Origin: Alteromonas hispanica
Lineage (GTDB): Bacteria; Pseudomonadota; Gammaproteobacteria; Enterobacterales; Alteromonadaceae
NCBI RefSeq assembly: GCF_010500915.1
Contig: NZ_JAAAWP010000001.1
Span: 310,001 to 374,000 of the forward strand
DNA length: 64,000 nt
Reading direction: 5' to 3'
Positions 51,275-62,000 of the stretch are shown here, in pieces (position 1 is the first letter of the stretch; each line of letters opens with the position of its first letter). A program made the translations under genes and the position numbers. The notes under the pieces were generated by a model. It searched no databases and was not told where the DNA came from. It saw nothing but the letters and a program-made list of their open reading frames with translations.

Positions 51275-51977
51275 GATAATCAACAAACTCACTTTCTGTT
51301 ATAGAGCTAAAAGTAACGATATCGCCCGCACTGAGTAAGGGAATATTATTCTCGCCAACCATGGGTACAGGGCATAAGCCCAATAAATTCCAACCGCCAG
51401 GAGAATCACTGGGATACACGGCCGTTTGACGGTCGGCAATTGCTACTGCCCCTTTGGGAACTTTCTTTCTTGGTGAAGCTAGCCTTGCACATTGTAACGC
51501 TTTTGGAAGTTCTCCCATATACGCAAAACCAGGTGCGAACCCAACGGCATAGACTTTGAACTCCATGCTGGTGTGGAGCGCTATGATATCCTCTTTCTGA
51601 AGTGATGTTTTACGACTCACTTCGTCTAAGTCGTTCGCTGCCTTGGCGCCATACCAAACTGGCAGTGTATGTCGCTTAATCGCTTTTTGATAATCGTCAT
51701 TGTTTTGGTTATGTAATCGCGTTTGCCACTGTTGAAGTGAATGATAAACAAAATGGCTATCAACCTGTTCTATATCGAAAACAATAAGCAAACTGTCGTA
51801 GGAAGGCACGCACTCAACAACCCAAGAGTTACCCGCTTTTGATGCAAAGCTGTCCAACATGTGTAACCACTGCTGACAGGCAGAGTTTGCCTGCTCTAGA
51901 GAGTCACCGGAAAAATACAACATAATGGCATCTGCACCTACCGGAACAAGCTGCCTTATACTGCCAAAGGGTTGCAT
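51264..51977 (-). CDS. pxpB: 5-oxoprolinase subunit PxpB (allophanate hydrolase subunit 1-like)
   Basis: A 237-residue partner of PxpC. AVGFAPGFAYMGELPKAL and RKKVPKGAVAIADRQTAVYP followed by SPGGWNLLG carry the cyclophilin-like subunit signature. It is 19 nt after pxpA in the same operon. KipI-type proteins share this fold, but the pxpA neighbour settles the assignment. Confidence 0.93.
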   Translation of the reverse strand: MQPFGSIRQLVPVGADAIMLYFSGDSLEQANSACQQWLHMLDSFASKAGNSWVVECVPSYDSLLIVFDIEQVDSHFVYHSLQQWQTRLHNQNNDDYQKAIKRHTLPVWYGAKAANDLDEVSRKTSLQKEDIIALHTSMEFKVYAVGFAPGFAYMGELPKALQCARLASPRKKVPKGAVAIADRQTAVYPSDSPGGWNLLGLCPVPMVGENNIPLLSAGDIVTFSSITESEFVDYHAG

Positions 51978-51996
51978 GAAGATATCCTTATTTTGC

Positions 51997-52722
51997 TCAC
52001 AGAAAGGCTCTTATTTGCCGAGCTATATCTACAGCACCGGCAGTATCGCCATGCACGCACAAGCTATCGGCCTGTAAATGCAGTGTCGCTCCCGATGCGG
52101 TAGTGACTGAGTGATGTTCGATGAGTTGTTTAGCTTGTTCTAATGCTTCTTGTTCATGCAACACTGCACCGGGTATGTGACGAGACTGCAGAAGCCCGTC
52201 GTCTGTGTAGCGTCTATCTGAAAATGCTTCAAACAAAAGACTCAAGCCAAGCGCCTGCGCTTCATCATAAATCAAGTCGTTTTGTGAGGTTGCCTGAACC
52301 ATGAGAGGAATTTTACCCTGCCCTATAACAACAACGCTCTTCATGACCGTTTTGCGTACGTCGGCATCTTTCATCATGTCGTTGTATAAAGCACCGTGGG
52401 GCTTTACATAATCTACTGTAGTGCCAACAATATCTGCCATACCAATGAGAGCGCTCACCTGATATTGAATACAGGCCGTGAGTTCATTAGCTTGCATAGC
52501 CATACTTCGACGACCGAAGCCTTGTAAATCTGGGTAGGATGGATGAGCTCCTACACTTACATTATGTGCTTTAGCAATGTCTAACGCAGCTTTCATTACC
52601 AAGGGGTCACCCGCGTGAAAGCCGCAAGCGATATTTGCCTGGTCTATTTCAGACATAATATCGCGCTCAACCGGCATCGACCACGCGCCAAAACTTTCAC
52701 CTAAATCGCAATTTAACTTCAT
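51997..52722 (-). CDS. pxpA: 5-oxoprolinase subunit PxpA (LamB/YcsF family)
   Basis: A 241-residue TIM-barrel-like protein. It starts MKLNCDLGESFGAW, then IACGFHAGDP, GAHPSYPDLQGFGRRSM and VKPHGALYNDM, the conserved YcsF motifs with metal-binding His/Asp. Together with PxpB and PxpC it removes 5-oxoproline, a by-product of gamma-glutamyl chemistry. First gene of the operon, divergent from the CvfB-like gene 65 bp away. Confidence 0.95.
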   Translation of the reverse strand: MKLNCDLGESFGAWSMPVERDIMSEIDQANIACGFHAGDPLVMKAALDIAKAHNVSVGAHPSYPDLQGFGRRSMAMQANELTACIQYQVSALIGMADIVGTTVDYVKPHGALYNDMMKDADVRKTVMKSVVVIGQGKIPLMVQATSQNDLIYDEAQALGLSLLFEAFSDRRYTDDGLLQSRHIPGAVLHEQEALEQAKQLIEHHSVTTASGATLHLQADSLCVHGDTAGAVDIARQIRAFL

Positions 52723-52787
52723 AATGGTTTAGCTCTTAACCTCAATCCGATATCATGTTACCTGTTCTATTAAAAAAGTCAGTGTTA

Positions 52788-53771
52788 ATGATAAATATTG
52801 GAAAAATTAATACATTGCGCGTCGTTGCACAGTACCCTTTTGGGTATGCGTTAGCAGCGCTAGAGCGCAGTGAAAATACCGTCGCCGATGAAGCAGAAAG
52901 CAAAGTATTTCAAGATAATGGCGCTCAAGATAATGGTTATGAGAGCGACCGTCATGACAGTATATCGTCGGCGGCTAATTTTGACTCGCAAGCTTACACA
53001 CTAGGTGCTAACGATACGGTAACGCTTCCTCTTGATGAGGTAACAACACCTTTAGAGACCAATGCTGAAATAGAGGTATTTGTTGCTACAGATCAACGGG
53101 GCGAAGCTTACGCTACGGTAAAAAAACCATTGATTCAGGTTGGCGAAGTAAAAGTGTTAAAGGCTGTGTCGGCAACTAATTTTGGTGCATTCTTTGATTG
53201 GGGCTTAGATAACGACCTACTTGTGCCAGATGATTACCAGGCAGAGCCGGTTAGCGCGGGAATGAACTACGTTGTTCACACGTTTTTTGACAACAAAACA
53301 CAGCGCATCTTGGGTGCAACAAAGCTGCATTATTTTCTCAAAGAAAGCAGTGCCTACTTAAATGAAGGCGACAGCGTAGAGTGTCTTGTTTATGCGAAAA
53401 CCGATTTAGGGTTCAAAGTTGTTATAAACGAGAAAAACTTGGGGCTTATCTTCCACAGCGATGCGTTCAAACCATTGAAGGTGGGACAAGCAACATCAGG
53501 CGTTATAAAAACTATCCGCGAAGATGGAAAAATTGATGTTGTTCTTCAGCGCATAGATAAAAGCGCACGTGATGAACTGCAGCAGGCCATTCTTGATGAT
53601 CTAGACGCTCATGGTGGTATTTCAACCCTTACCGATAAAAGCGCGCCTAATGATATTTACAGTCATTTCAACGTAAGCAAAGCTGCTTACAAAAAGGCCT
53701 TAGGCGCTTTGTATAAACAAAAGAAAATAACGATCAGTGCTGATGCAATACGGTTAAACAAAAACGACTAA
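52788..53771 (+). CDS. S1 RNA-binding protein of CvfB family, with insertion
   Basis: A 327-residue protein with the CvfB layout: an N-terminal S1-like segment (MINIGKINTLRVVAQYPFGY), central S1 domains (IQVGEVKVLKAVSATNFGAF, then FDWGLDNDLLVP) and a C-terminal winged helix (HFNVSKAAYKKALGALYKQK). CvfB proteins bind RNA and affect virulence-gene expression in Gram-positives. Residues about 24-75 are an acidic, Asn/Ser-rich insertion that breaks the first S1 domain. An in-frame ATG at 52755 is an alternative start. Confidence 0.82.
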   Translation: MINIGKINTLRVVAQYPFGYALAALERSENTVADEAESKVFQDNGAQDNGYESDRHDSISSAANFDSQAYTLGANDTVTLPLDEVTTPLETNAEIEVFVATDQRGEAYATVKKPLIQVGEVKVLKAVSATNFGAFFDWGLDNDLLVPDDYQAEPVSAGMNYVVHTFFDNKTQRILGATKLHYFLKESSAYLNEGDSVECLVYAKTDLGFKVVINEKNLGLIFHSDAFKPLKVGQATSGVIKTIREDGKIDVVLQRIDKSARDELQQAILDDLDAHGGISTLTDKSAPNDIYSHFNVSKAAYKKALGALYKQKKITISADAIRLNKND

Positions 53772-53835
53772 GCATCAGTGCTAATAGCAAAGAATTTTGC
53801 ACGCACCGCGTTAATTACAACATTTAGGATCGATA

Positions 53836-54231
53836 ATGAAAGCACATGTTTCATGGGATAAAGACCTAACATTTACCGGCACAACGGACAGTGGCTACAG
53901 TACGGTTATGGACGGCAGTGGTAACGCTGTCTCTCCAATGGAGTCAGTTTTGGTAGCTATGGGAGCTTGCTCTAGCGTAGATGTTGTCGAAATATTAAAA
54001 AAAGGCCGTTTTGATATTACCGCTTGCGAGTGCAAGCTAGAAGCAAAACGTGCAGATGAGGCTCCTCGTGTATTCGAACAAGTTCACGCGCATTATGTTG
54101 TATCGGGTACAGGCATTACCGATAAAGCTCTAGCGAGAGCAGTTCAACTTTCTGCAGAAAAATATTGTTCAGTCATGTTAATGCTTAAAGACAGTGTCAA
54201 TATCACCACCAGCTATTCACTGGTAGAATAG
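53836..54231 (+). CDS. OsmC-family peroxide-reducing protein (YhfA-like)
   Basis: A 131-residue OsmC-type protein. The two redox cysteines are in MGACSSVDVVEILKKGRFDI and EKYCSVMLML. OsmC family members reduce organic hydroperoxides; the YhfA branch has this short form and less clear activity. Single gene downstream of the CvfB-like gene with its own ribosome-binding stretch (TAGGATCG). Confidence 0.88.
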   Translation: MKAHVSWDKDLTFTGTTDSGYSTVMDGSGNAVSPMESVLVAMGACSSVDVVEILKKGRFDITACECKLEAKRADEAPRVFEQVHAHYVVSGTGITDKALARAVQLSAEKYCSVMLMLKDSVNITTSYSLVE

Positions 54232-54320
54232 AAATCGGTTGTACACTCCTCTCTAGGCATATTATCAACATATACTTTGGTGTAATACGCCTTAGTTTAG
54301 CAATATTGACTAACAAATTT

Positions 54321-54353
54321 AAAAAAGGGCTAACTTAAAGCGTTGGCCTTTTT
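54321..54353 (+). terminator. Probable intrinsic terminator of the OsmC gene
   Basis: GGCTAAC / GTTGGCC stem with one G-T pair over a 7-nt loop, flanked by A and T runs. Confidence 0.65.
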
Positions 54354-54470
54354 AATTTCACCGCTCAAATAACAGTAAAGCATTGATAAATAAAGACAAA
54401 TACTTACTGGCACGTTAACTGCTCTAACCGGTCATTACGACATAACGACAACAACGTTAGGGCATTGACC

Positions 54471-55601
54471 ATGGAACACACACAAGACTTTTCATCTACC
54501 CCCACATCTAACTATTCAGTTACCCCCTCGTTTTCTTTACGCTATACGCTCATCGGCAGCACATTAATTGCACTGGCATTATTGGCAACAGGTTGCTCAG
54601 AAGCGGATGCCGTTGATACAAAGGCAAACGCCGAAAAGGTAGAAGAGACCGTCTTTGCGGTACCTGTTGAAGCGACTCATTTAAAAACAGGCAACATCAC
54701 TTCTACTTATGATACCACTGCTATTTTAGAGGCTAGAGAAGAAGCCTTTGTGTCTGCACGAGCGTCTGGAATTATTGAATCAATTTTTGTTGAAGAAGGT
54801 GATTACGTAGAAAAAGGACAAGCGTTAGCTCAGCTCGACAAACGCCGCTACGAGCTCAATCTATCCAAAGCGAAAGCAGATTTAGCCGGCATTGAGAGCG
54901 AGCTTGAACGGGTGAATAAAGTCTACTCTCAGAAACTTATAAGCGACGATACCTACGACAAGCTTAATGCCCAGTATGAATCGGTCAAAGCTTCGGTATC
55001 TATAGCGGAACTCGATTTAAAAGAAACCACGATTGTTGCGCCCATCAGTGGTTTTATAGCCTCTAGAAATGCAAAAGTAGGCAATTTAACCGAGTCTTTT
55101 CAACGTGAAAGAATGTTTCATATAGTGCAGCAGAAAGACTTGCAGGGCGTAGTCTATCTACCAGAAAACGAGCTTACTAATGTGTCTCAAGGACAGGTGG
55201 CAAAACTTACTGTCTCTGCTCTTAAAGACCAAGAGATAACGGCACATGTAGAAAGAATTAGTCCGGTTATCGACTCTGCCACCGGCACATTCAAAGTGAC
55301 GCTAAGAGTCCCAAATGGCGACAATACGTTGAAAGCAGGCATGTTCACCGACGTATCATTAGAATATGCCACTCACGCCAATACCACACTTGTTCCTCGT
55401 CGTGCTCTGGTTACTATCGATAATAGCCACAGTGTTTTTGTCGTCGACAACGGCGTTGTAAAAAAAGTTAATGTAACTACCGGGTTTGAAAACAACGACG
55501 TTGTCGAGGTTACCGACGGGTTATTGGGGAACGAGCAGGTTGTTACCGCTGGTCATCAAAACCTGAAAGATAGTGCGCCTGTTGAAGTTGTTAACAGCTA
55601 A
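54471..55601 (+). CDS. RND efflux periplasmic adaptor, lipoprotein type
   Basis: A 376-residue membrane-fusion protein. After a 25-residue polar N-terminus, a hydrophobic stretch ends in lipobox LLATGC (about residue 42). That long pre-signal tail is unusual. The helical hairpin (about 130-185) and barrel-sandwich segments are normal. It should connect the two following RND permeases to an outer-membrane channel not encoded here. The ATG at 54471 is chosen; a TTG two codons upstream is also possible. Confidence 0.9.
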   Translation: MEHTQDFSSTPTSNYSVTPSFSLRYTLIGSTLIALALLATGCSEADAVDTKANAEKVEETVFAVPVEATHLKTGNITSTYDTTAILEAREEAFVSARASGIIESIFVEEGDYVEKGQALAQLDKRRYELNLSKAKADLAGIESELERVNKVYSQKLISDDTYDKLNAQYESVKASVSIAELDLKETTIVAPISGFIASRNAKVGNLTESFQRERMFHIVQQKDLQGVVYLPENELTNVSQGQVAKLTVSALKDQEITAHVERISPVIDSATGTFKVTLRVPNGDNTLKAGMFTDVSLEYATHANTTLVPRRALVTIDNSHSVFVVDNGVVKKVNVTTGFENNDVVEVTDGLLGNEQVVTAGHQNLKDSAPVEVVNS

Positions 55602-55627
55602 ATTTGCGAAAATAAGGAAATATTATT

Positions 55628-58600
55628 ATGCGCATCGTCGATATTGCTGTTAAACGCCCTGTTGCCGTGTCTATGTTCACCTTTGCTGTATTGCTATTTG
55701 GCATGGTGTCGCTAGGCCGGTTGTCGGTAAACTTGCTGCCAGATTTATCCTATCCCACTTTAACCATTCGTACCGATTACGATGGGGCCGCGCCCGCTGA
55801 AATTGAGCAACTGGTATCTAAACCCATTGAAGAGGCCGTTGGTGTTGTGAAAGGCGTACGTAAAATCACGTCCACATCTCGTGCGGGACAATCTGATGTT
55901 GTTTTGTCCTTTGCGTGGGGCACCGAAATGGACTTTGCCAGTTTAGAGGTTCGAGAAAAGTTAGATGTATTAAGGCTTCCACTAGACATTGAAAAGCCAA
56001 GGCTTTTGCGTTTTAACCCTAGCTTAGATCCCGTTATAAAATTGGGGCTAACCACAGATTCAGAGAACTTATCTGAAAACGAAATGAAACGCTTACGTTT
56101 ATATGCAGAGCAGCAGATAAAAAGAGCGTTAGAGTCTGTAGAAGGCATTGCGGCTGTGCGTTTAGGCGGTGGCTTGGAAAATGAAATTCATATTCTTATC
56201 GATCAGCGTAAAGCCAGCCAACTGTCTATACCTATTACGGATGTAATTGCGCGAATAAAAGCTGAAAACGTAAATGCTGCGGGAGGAAGAATTGACAATG
56301 CCTCGCAGGCGTTTTTGGTGAGAACTCTCAATCAGTTTGAAAGTTTAGACGAAATAAATAACCTTTTTGTGGGCCGGTCTGAAGGACGTAATATTCAGCT
56401 TAAAGACATTGCCCTTGTTCGAAGCGCTTATAAAGACAGAGACGTAATTACGCGTTTTAACGGTACAGAAGGCGTAGAAATTGCCATTTATAAAGAAGGT
56501 GACGCCAATTCTGTAGACGTTGCTGCAAAGGTGGCCAGCCGCATCGCAGAAATTCAAGACGCCCTTCCGCCGAACTACGCACTCACACAAACTTACGACC
56601 AAAGCATTTTCATAAAGCAAGCCATAGACAACGTAAAATCAGCTGCCGTTGCTGGCGGAATATTAGCAATGCTCGTACTTTATTTATTTCTTAAAGATTT
56701 TTGGGCTACTGTAATTATTTCGGTATCCATTCCCGTGTCTGTTATCGCTACCTTTAACTTGATGTATGCAAACGATATAAGCCTTAATATGATGAGCTTG
56801 GGCGGTATTGCGTTGGCTGTTGGTTTGTTAGTTGATAACAGTATTGTAGTGCTCGAAAATATAGACCGTCACCGTCGCCATAAACGCGCTTTAGATAGCG
56901 AACTCGATGATACGCCGGGCAACGCAATTTCACAGCAAAATGAGTCACTACTAGAGCCAGCTTCAACGGGTACAAAAGAAGTTTCTGGCGCTATCATCGC
57001 TTCTACATTAACCACAATGGCGGTATTTGTTCCTCTCATTTTTGTTGAGGGTATCGCTGGTCAGCTTTTTCGAGACCAGGCTCTTACGGTGTCATTTGCG
57101 CTAGCGGCATCTCTTGTAGTAGCGCTTACGATAATTCCAGCAATGGCCCGTCGTAAAAAGCAGCAACAACTCAGTCACCAAGACACCTTTGATGCACCAA
57201 CTAAAAAGCCAAAAACCCCACCTGTTAGCTTTTTAGGAAAACTATTTTTCTATGTAACATGGCCTATCAATGCGCTAGTAAAATTCATTTTTGTGTTTTT
57301 ACCTGCTGCTTTGGTTACGTTATTAATTGGTGCGTGGCACATTGCTAGTAAGCTGTTGTCAGTGTTATTTAAGCCCTTTATATGGGTGTTCTCAAAAGGA
57401 TTCGATGGCATTGCTAGAGCGTATGAGGTGGTGCTTCATGCAAGCTTGCGCGCTCGCTCAGCCATATTAGGCGTTACTCTGGCAGTAGCCGCTGGTGGCG
57501 CATTACTCGTACCTCAATTAGGCATGGAACTCATTCCTACTATGTCACAGGGCGAATTTTCTGTTGAGATTGCCCTTCCTGCAGGTACGCCTTTGTATAA
57601 AACCGACGAAGAACTGAATATGCTAGCCGCCGCTGCGTTAAAAAGCACTGGCGGAACTGCTGACGATAACGAAAATAATACCAAGGTGCTTCGCACCTAC
57701 GCTATGTCTGGCACCGGCAGCTTGGTAAGTGCAGCGCCTAATCAGGGTGGAGACCACTGGGGCCGATTAAATGTCGTCATGGGAGCCGATGCGACAAGTG
57801 CAGATATACAAAACGTTCAAGAGTCTCTGCGTAGCTACTTGACTACCCGTCCTAACATAGAGTCTGTATTTTCAGAGCCTGAACTGTTTAGTTTTTCATC
57901 TCCCGTTCAAATTGAAATAACTGGTTATGATTTAAATCAACTTAAAGAGTATGGCGATGCGATTGCTATTAAGCTGGCGAGCTTCAGCAATTTTGCAGAT
58001 GTCACCACTAGCATTCGCGATGGTAATCCTGAGCTTAAAATAGAGTTTGATCACGCTAAACTTGCCCGCCTCAACTTAGATGCCGCTTCTGTATCTCAGT
58101 TAATTGCAGCGAAAGTGGGTGGCAGCGTGGCTACCCAATACAGTATTGAAGACAGAAAAGTAGATGTTCTGGTTAGAACAAAAGAGAGCCAGCGCAATAA
58201 TATCGCCGGAATACGAGCCATAGTGATTAATCCCCGCTCTACTCAGCCAATACCTCTCAGCGCGGTTGCCGATGTATTTATGAGTGTAGGGCCAAGCGAA
58301 ATTACTCGCGTAGGTCAACAGCGAGTGGCATTAGTAACAGCGAATGTCGCCGAAGGTAAATTGGATAAGGCAGTGTTAGTAGCCGAATCTGTGCTTAACG
58401 ATACTCAATTACCCTTATCGCTAAGTGCTACTATCGCTGGTCAAAGTGAAGATATGCAGAACAGCTTCCGCTCGCTGCAATTTGCCCTCGCACTCGCTGT
58501 TTTCATGGTGTATTTGGTTATGGCGTCACAGTTTGAATCTTTGCTACACCCGCTGCTTATTTTGTTTGCAGTTCCCCTTGCAGGAGCAGGTTCAGTTTAC

Positions 58601-59020
58601 GGATTGTGGTTAACCGACACGCCCTTAAGTGTGGTGGTTTTTATCGGGCTAATTATGCTTTGTGGCATTGTGGTTAATAACGCCATTGTATTGGTCGACC
58701 GTATTAATCAGCTTCGACGCAACGGTATAGACAAACACGCAGCAATTATTGAGGCAGCGAAAACCCGATTACGTCCAATTGTTATGACCACACTCACCAC
58801 CGTCTTAGGTTTGCTCCCTATGGCCTTAGGCTATGGTGAGGGTGCTGAAATAAGAACACCCATGGCAATTACCGTTATTTTTGGCTTACTATTCGCGAGT
58901 TTACTGACCTTAATTCTCTTACCGGTGCTTTACAGCTTGTTCGATAACAAAGAGACACTTTCTAGCATAAAAACTGCACCGCAAAACACTCAGGAAGTCT
59001 TGGATGGAGGTTCGCTATGA
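55628..59020 (+). CDS. RND efflux permease 1 of a tandem pair, with extra TM6-TM7 segment
   Basis: A 1130-residue RND pump. The helix-4 proton-relay segment is GLLVDNSIVVLENI, and GGAADLS-like and GQSEDMQNSFRSLQFALALA blocks are usual. About residues 504-607 between helices 6 and 7 form an insertion with two extra hydrophobic stretches (VFLPAALVTLLIGAWHIA, LLSVLFKPFIWVF), longer than the usual loop. It overlaps permease 2 by 4 nt (ATGA), so both are made together. Confidence 0.92.
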   Translation: MRIVDIAVKRPVAVSMFTFAVLLFGMVSLGRLSVNLLPDLSYPTLTIRTDYDGAAPAEIEQLVSKPIEEAVGVVKGVRKITSTSRAGQSDVVLSFAWGTEMDFASLEVREKLDVLRLPLDIEKPRLLRFNPSLDPVIKLGLTTDSENLSENEMKRLRLYAEQQIKRALESVEGIAAVRLGGGLENEIHILIDQRKASQLSIPITDVIARIKAENVNAAGGRIDNASQAFLVRTLNQFESLDEINNLFVGRSEGRNIQLKDIALVRSAYKDRDVITRFNGTEGVEIAIYKEGDANSVDVAAKVASRIAEIQDALPPNYALTQTYDQSIFIKQAIDNVKSAAVAGGILAMLVLYLFLKDFWATVIISVSIPVSVIATFNLMYANDISLNMMSLGGIALAVGLLVDNSIVVLENIDRHRRHKRALDSELDDTPGNAISQQNESLLEPASTGTKEVSGAIIASTLTTMAVFVPLIFVEGIAGQLFRDQALTVSFALAASLVVALTIIPAMARRKKQQQLSHQDTFDAPTKKPKTPPVSFLGKLFFYVTWPINALVKFIFVFLPAALVTLLIGAWHIASKLLSVLFKPFIWVFSKGFDGIARAYEVVLHASLRARSAILGVTLAVAAGGALLVPQLGMELIPTMSQGEFSVEIALPAGTPLYKTDEELNMLAAAALKSTGGTADDNENNTKVLRTYAMSGTGSLVSAAPNQGGDHWGRLNVVMGADATSADIQNVQESLRSYLTTRPNIESVFSEPELFSFSSPVQIEITGYDLNQLKEYGDAIAIKLASFSNFADVTTSIRDGNPELKIEFDHAKLARLNLDAASVSQLIAAKVGGSVATQYSIEDRKVDVLVRTKESQRNNIAGIRAIVINPRSTQPIPLSAVADVFMSVGPSEITRVGQQRVALVTANVAEGKLDKAVLVAESVLNDTQLPLSLSATIAGQSEDMQNSFRSLQFALALAVFMVYLVMASQFESLLHPLLILFAVPLAGAGSVYGLWLTDTPLSVVVFIGLIMLCGIVVNNAIVLVDRINQLRRNGIDKHAAIIEAAKTRLRPIVMTTLTTVLGLLPMALGYGEGAEIRTPMAITVIFGLLFASLLTLILLPVLYSLFDNKETLSSIKTAPQNTQEVLDGGSL

Positions 59021-62000
59021 AGCACTCCAAACAACATCCTGCTCAAAAAGGTAAAGTACAGGGTTTAGGTGCCGCACTGGCGCGATTTGCGCTTAACAAG
59101 CCAGTTACTATAGGTATGCTATTTTTCTCCATGCTTCTCTTTGGGTTGGTATCATCAAGGCTTTTACCCCTTGAGAAGTTCCCAGGCATTGATATTCCTG
59201 AGATGGTGATTGAGATCCCCTACCCCGATGCAACGCCCATCGAGGTAGAAACCATGATCACCCGCCCCGTTGAAGCTGCCATAGCTACAATGTCTGGCAT
59301 TAAACGTTTGCGGGCACGCTCTTATGATAATAAAGCAGAAATCGTGGTTGAGTTTGATTGGGATGAAAATCTCAAAGCGAAAAGTATTGAAGCGAGAGAA
59401 AAAGTGGATGCAATTAGAGATGAACTTCCCGCTGATATCGAACGCATCATGGTTTACAAATTCAATACTAATGATATGCCCATTTTTCAGCTTCGCGTCT
59501 CCAGCGATCGAGATCTGTCAAACGCCTACGACTTACTAGAACGCAATCTAAAGCGACCTCTGGAGCGAGTGGCTGGGGTTTCTAGGGTTGAGCTTTATGG
59601 CACTATGAAGCGCCAAATTAGTATAAGGCTTGACCCCAAAAAGTTGGCCGCATATCGCATTAACAATACTGAATTAGTGCAAAAGCTGCAAAGCGCAAAC
59701 TTTTCCCTCACGGCTGGCTATATGAATAATGAGGGCGAAAAGATATTGGTTAACCCGAAGGGTGAATTTGATGACATCAGCGACTTTGAACAAATGTGGA
59801 TCCAACCAAATATTCGCTTATCGGATGTTGCAGAGGTACGCTACGAATTGCCCCTGCGAAACGAAGGTCGTCATTTAGATAGAAGCTTTGCCGTAGGTTT
59901 CAACGTTTTTAGAGAATCAGGTAGTAACCTCGTTGAAGTATCTAATGCTGTAATGAAGGTGATAGAACTGGCAAAAAGCGACCCAGAGTTTGCGGGAATC
60001 AACCTTTTTGTTATGGATGATACGGCTAAAAGCGTGACGTCATCCTTGAGTGACTTGCTAAGTGCGGGATTATTAGGTGCCCTGCTCTCGGTAATTGTTC
60101 TGTTTATGTTTTTACGGCAGTTTGTCACCACTATCATAGTGGTGCTGTCTGTGCCTTTTTCTATCTGCATAGCGCTGGGTGTGATGTATCTATTAGGTTA
60201 CACACTTAACATTCTTTCTTTGATGGGCCTGATGTTAGCCGTAGGCATGTTAGTTGACAATGCGGTAGTGATTACCGAGAGTATCTTTCAAGAACGTCAG
60301 CAAAGCAGTGATGTTTCCTATGCCACCCAAACTGGCGTAAACAAAGTGAGTTTAGCCGTAATTGCGGGTACCGCGACAACGGCCATTGTCTTTTTGCCGA
60401 ATATAATTGGCGTTAAAATTGATGTCACTATATTTTTAGAGCACGTGGCTGTTGCGATCTGTATATCACTATTCGCTTCTTTGTTTATCGCAAAAACGCT
60501 TATTCCTCTCTTAACGACCAAGGTAAAAATTCCAGTTGTAAGACATTCGGCGCCCGCAGGGTATATTAGACGCTACGGTAAAGTATTATCGTGGGTGTTA
60601 AACAATCAGGGAAAAACATCGCTTATTGCCATCGCGATCCTCGCCTCAACAGTTATTCCCATGCAGGCCGTTACCTCAGACGACGACGGTAATAACAACC
60701 AAGAGCGCATTTGGCTCAACTACCACATGACCCAAAACTACACGCTATCTGAAGTTGAGAGCACAGTAGAAAAAATGGAAGCCTATTTATATGACAACCA
60801 AGAGCGCTTTCATATTAAGCAGGTGTATACCTATTTCACACCGGGCTACGCAATAAGCGGCTTAACATTGAATGACGAACTTCCTGTGCCTGTAAGCGCA
60901 ATAAAACAGGACATAAGAGAATCTATGCCGTCATTTGTAAGAGCCAGACCTACATTTCAGTGGGACAGCGGCAGCGGGGGGGGGATTCAGGTTACGCTTT
61001 TAGGTGAATCGTCAGAGCAGCTTATGACTATTTCGAAAGAGCTTGTGCCGATAATCGCAAAAATTGAGGGATTAAAAGACGTAAAAGCAGATACGGGGTC
61101 TACCCGAGACGAAGTACAAATTCGTATTAATAGGGAAAAAGCAAACCGTTTTGGCATTGGCATTAATGACGTTGCAAACGTAGTGGCTACCGCATTGCGC
61201 GGCAACAACCTAAGAACTTTTAGATACGGGGATACGGGTGAAGTTAATGTGCAGCTCAAGTACGGAAATGATATTCAGTCCTCGTTGAGCGAGCTTAAAA
61301 ATATCCACATCGGCTTTTCACAAAACCAATCTGTCACCCTTAATATGATTGCCGATTTTGAAATTAAGCCACAGCTGTCTCAAATTAACCGCAGCTATCG
61401 TCAAACCTCACTGGCCATTGGCGCTAACCTTGAGGGTGAGACTACCGTTGAAGAAGCTCGAATGAAGATAGAAAAAGCTCTTGAGAATATTGCTTTGCCC
61501 ACGGGATACAAATGGACGTTAGATGGAAGCTTTTCTCGTCAAAGCGAGGCAAATGCTGTGATGCAAATGAATATGCTTTTGGCGCTATGCATGATTTATG
61601 TGGTTATGGCTGCTCTGTTTGAATCATTAATTCTGCCTACCTCGGTTATCACCTCGCTGTTGTTTTCATTTACCGGCGTATTTTGGGCCTTTATGATAAC
61701 TGGCACCTCAATGTCTGTAATGGGTATGATCGGTATGCTTATTTTAATGGGCATTGTTGTGAATAATGGCATTGTCTTAGTAGACAGAATAAATCAACTG
61801 GTCAATGAAGGACTTTCTTTATACGAAGCCGTTGTTGAAGGGTGTGTAACCCGTATTCGACCTATCTTGATGACAGTTGCTACCACTGTCTTGGGGCTAA
61901 TTCCGCTAGCAATTGGCACTACACGGATAGGCGGCGATGGTCCACCCTATTCCCCAATGGCCATCGCCATTATTGGAGGTTTGATATTTTCTACGCTAAC

